DNA of 64,000 nucleotides, taken from contig JAPSLP010000008.1 in NCBI GenBank assembly GCA_031180665.1, positions 1 through 64,000 on the forward strand, read 5' to 3'. Made by a program: the position numbers and the translations under genes. The DNA comes from Cupriavidus sp. (GTDB lineage: Bacteria > Pseudomonadota > Gammaproteobacteria > Burkholderiales > Burkholderiaceae). The notes below the pieces were generated by a model. It made no database searches. It was not told the origin of the DNA and was given only the letters and a program-made list of their open reading frames with translations. Below, piece after piece: positions 62,719 to 64,000 of this stretch; the stretch's first letter is position 1, and every line of letters starts with the position of its first letter.

Positions 62719-64000
62719 TCAGCCGTCGTTGCGGTCGCGGAAGATGCGGATGACGTCGGTGTTGCGGCGCAGGGCGCGCATCACGTTGGCCAGATGCAGG
62801 CGGTCGTGGACCTGGATCACGAACTGCATATAGGTCGCTTCCTGCCGCCCGTTGTCCTGGTGCTCCATCGCGACGTGCGCGACGTTGGCGTCGGCAGCGG
62901 TCAGGTCCGCCGCGACCCGCGCGACGATGCCCTTGACGTTGCGCACCAGCACCTTGATCGAGACATCGAAGGCGCGCGTGGTCTTGTTCGCCCACATGAC
63001 CTCGATCCAGTGCTCGGGATCCTTGCTGTGCAGCCGCTTGGCGACCTTGCAATCCTGCACATGGATCTGCAGTCCCTCGCCCTTGCCCAGATAGCCAACG
63101 ATCGAATCGCCGGGGATCGGCCGGCAGCACGCCGAAAAAATCATCGACATGCCTTCGTCGCCGGTGATCGGCACCGCGGGCGCTTCCTCGCCGGCAAAGG
63201 TCTGCACCGCCGCCATCAGCGCGGTATCGAAGTCGCCCGACAGCTCCTGCAGCAGGATCTCCATGCGCTTGGCGACCACTGCCGGCACGCGCCGTCCCAG
63301 CGCCAGGTCGGCGAAGATGTCGTCGCGCTGCTTGTTGCCGGTCCACTGGATCATCCGTTCCCACACCGGCTGCGGCACCGCCTTCAGGTCGATGCCGAGC
63401 TGGCGCGCGGCCTGCTCCAGCAGACGCTCGCCGAGCTGGATCGCCTCGTCGAGCTTGGTGGTCTTCAGATAGTGGCGGATCGCCGCGCGCGCCTTGCCGG
63501 TGCGAACGAACGACAGCCACGCGGGATTGGGTTTCGAATACGGCGCGGTGATGACCTCGACGATATCGCCGCTCTTGAGCTCGGTGCGCAGCGGCAGCAG
63601 CTCATTGTTGATCTTGACCGCGACGCACTGGTTACCCAGGTCGCTGTGCACCGCGTAGGCGAAGTCCAGCGCCGTGGCGCCGCGCGGCAGCGCGCGGATA
63701 TGGCCCTTGGGCGTGAACACATAGACCGCGTCCGGGAACAGGTCGATCTTGACGTGCTCGAGGAATTCCTGCGAGTCGCCGGTCTGGCTCTGGATATCGA
63801 GCAGCGACTGCAGCCACTGGTGCGCCTGCTGCTGGATGTCGTTGATCTGGTCGGCGTGATGCTTGTACATCCAGTGCGCCGCGACGCCGGCCTCCGCGAT
63901 GTGGTGCATCTCGCGCGTGCGGATCTGGAACTCGACCGGCGTGCCGAAGGGGCCGACCAGCGTCGTATGCAGCGACTGGTAGCCGTTGATCTTCGGGATC
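62719..64000 (-). CDS. spoT: Bifunctional (p)ppGpp synthetase/hydrolase (C-terminal part)
   Basis: The last 427 codons of a RelA/SpoT family enzyme; the gene continues beyond 64000, so the hydrolase domain and most of the synthetase domain are missing. Seen are the end of the synthetase domain ([34 protein letters not shown]), the TGS domain ([20 protein letters not shown]), the helical and Cys-rich region ([20 protein letters not shown]) and a final ACT domain. SpoT is more likely than RelA because beta-proteobacterial SpoT has this Cys motif and is the bifunctional one, but the catalytic HD motif is outside the window. Convergent with greB. Confidence 0.88.
   Translation of the reverse strand, partial: IPKINGYQSLHTTLVGPFGTPVEFQIRTREMHHIAEAGVAAHWMYKHHADQINDIQQQAHQWLQSLLDIQSQTGDSQEFLEHVKIDLFPDAVYVFTPKGHIRALPRGATALDFAYAVHSDLGNQCVAVKINNELLPLRTELKSGDIVEVITAPYSKPNPAWLSFVRTGKARAAIRHYLKTTKLDEAIQLGERLLEQAARQLGIDLKAVPQPVWERMIQWTGNKQRDDIFADLALGRRVPAVVAKRMEILLQELSGDFDTALMAAVQTFAGEEAPAVPITGDEGMSMIFSACCRPIPGDSIVGYLGKGEGLQIHVQDCKVAKRLHSKDPEHWIEVMWANKTTRAFDVSIKVLVRNVKGIVARVAADLTAADANVAHVAMEHQDNGRQEATYMQFVIQVHDRLHLANVMRALRRNTDVIRIFRDRNDG

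Overview
The window is chromosomal DNA of a very GC-rich beta-proteobacterium, most like Cupriavidus/Ralstonia (Burkholderiaceae). The assignment rests on the strong G/C third-position bias, the Gram-negative general porin, LpxO, the XdhABC plus membrane urate oxidase purine route, and a gene content familiar from that family. Genes are densely packed, often coupled by ATGA or GTGA overlaps.

Layout. (1) 278-2089: ECF sigma factor, DUF3619 membrane protein (possible anti-sigma) and DUF3106 protein. (2) 2328-8193: RDD membrane protein and alpha/beta hydrolase, then a metallophosphoesterase of the PlcP/LpxH-like family, a GT4 glycosyltransferase and diacylglycerol kinase behind a Pho-box-like direct repeat (a likely phosphate-starvation lipid-remodelling operon), then TetR regulator and LOG-family hydrolase. 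(3) 8377-12996, minus strand: DUF924, truncated haemoglobin, YbbP/FtsX-type permease, DUF4126. (4) 13085-15202: ModE-like regulator with a periplasmic-binding-protein-like domain, divergent from a lone tungstate-binding protein TupA; a perfect TTATGTT-N6-AACATAA palindrome lies between them. (5) 15281-33035: a large purine-catabolism region: LysR regulator, xdhA-xdhB-xdhC, adenine deaminase, guanine deaminase, urate hydroxylase PuuD, 5-hydroxyisourate hydrolase, GntR regulator, urate/xanthine permease, allantoinase PuuE, OHCU decarboxylase and a porin. It is interrupted by a yybP-ykoY manganese riboswitch with its GDT1-family exporter and by a VapBC/FitAB toxin-antitoxin pair. Together these genes take adenine, guanine and hypoxanthine/xanthine through urate to allantoate; allantoate-degrading genes are not in the window.

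(6) 33388-41450: small conserved ORF, malic enzyme MaeB, DUF4136 lipoprotein, aminopeptidase N, fructose-1,6-bisphosphatase. (7) 41627-50549: a tRNA-Thr followed by a visibly less GC-rich type I restriction-modification island (hsdM-hsdS-nuclease/DUF5655-hsdR, the first three coupled by ATGA overlaps). The island is flanked on both sides by two small proteins that are paralogues of each other. (8) 50574-64000: DUF342/FapA protein, methyltransferase, DUF1415, FAD oxidoreductase, threonine dehydratase-like enzyme, DUF2917, MocR regulator, LpxO, several small proteins, tRNA-fMet, tRNA-Arg, greB and the C-terminal part of spoT, which runs off the window end.

Two kinds of extragenic structure recur: short tandem repeats just after gene ends (7-, 9- and 12-bp units) and GC-rich REP-like hairpins. 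The best leads are the PlcP-GT-DgkA operon with its Pho box, the riboswitch with a mutually exclusive downstream hairpin, the triple TTGTNNACAA GntR operator set with one copy inside a coding region, the nuclease gene inside the type I R-M operon, and the paralogue pair bracketing that island.
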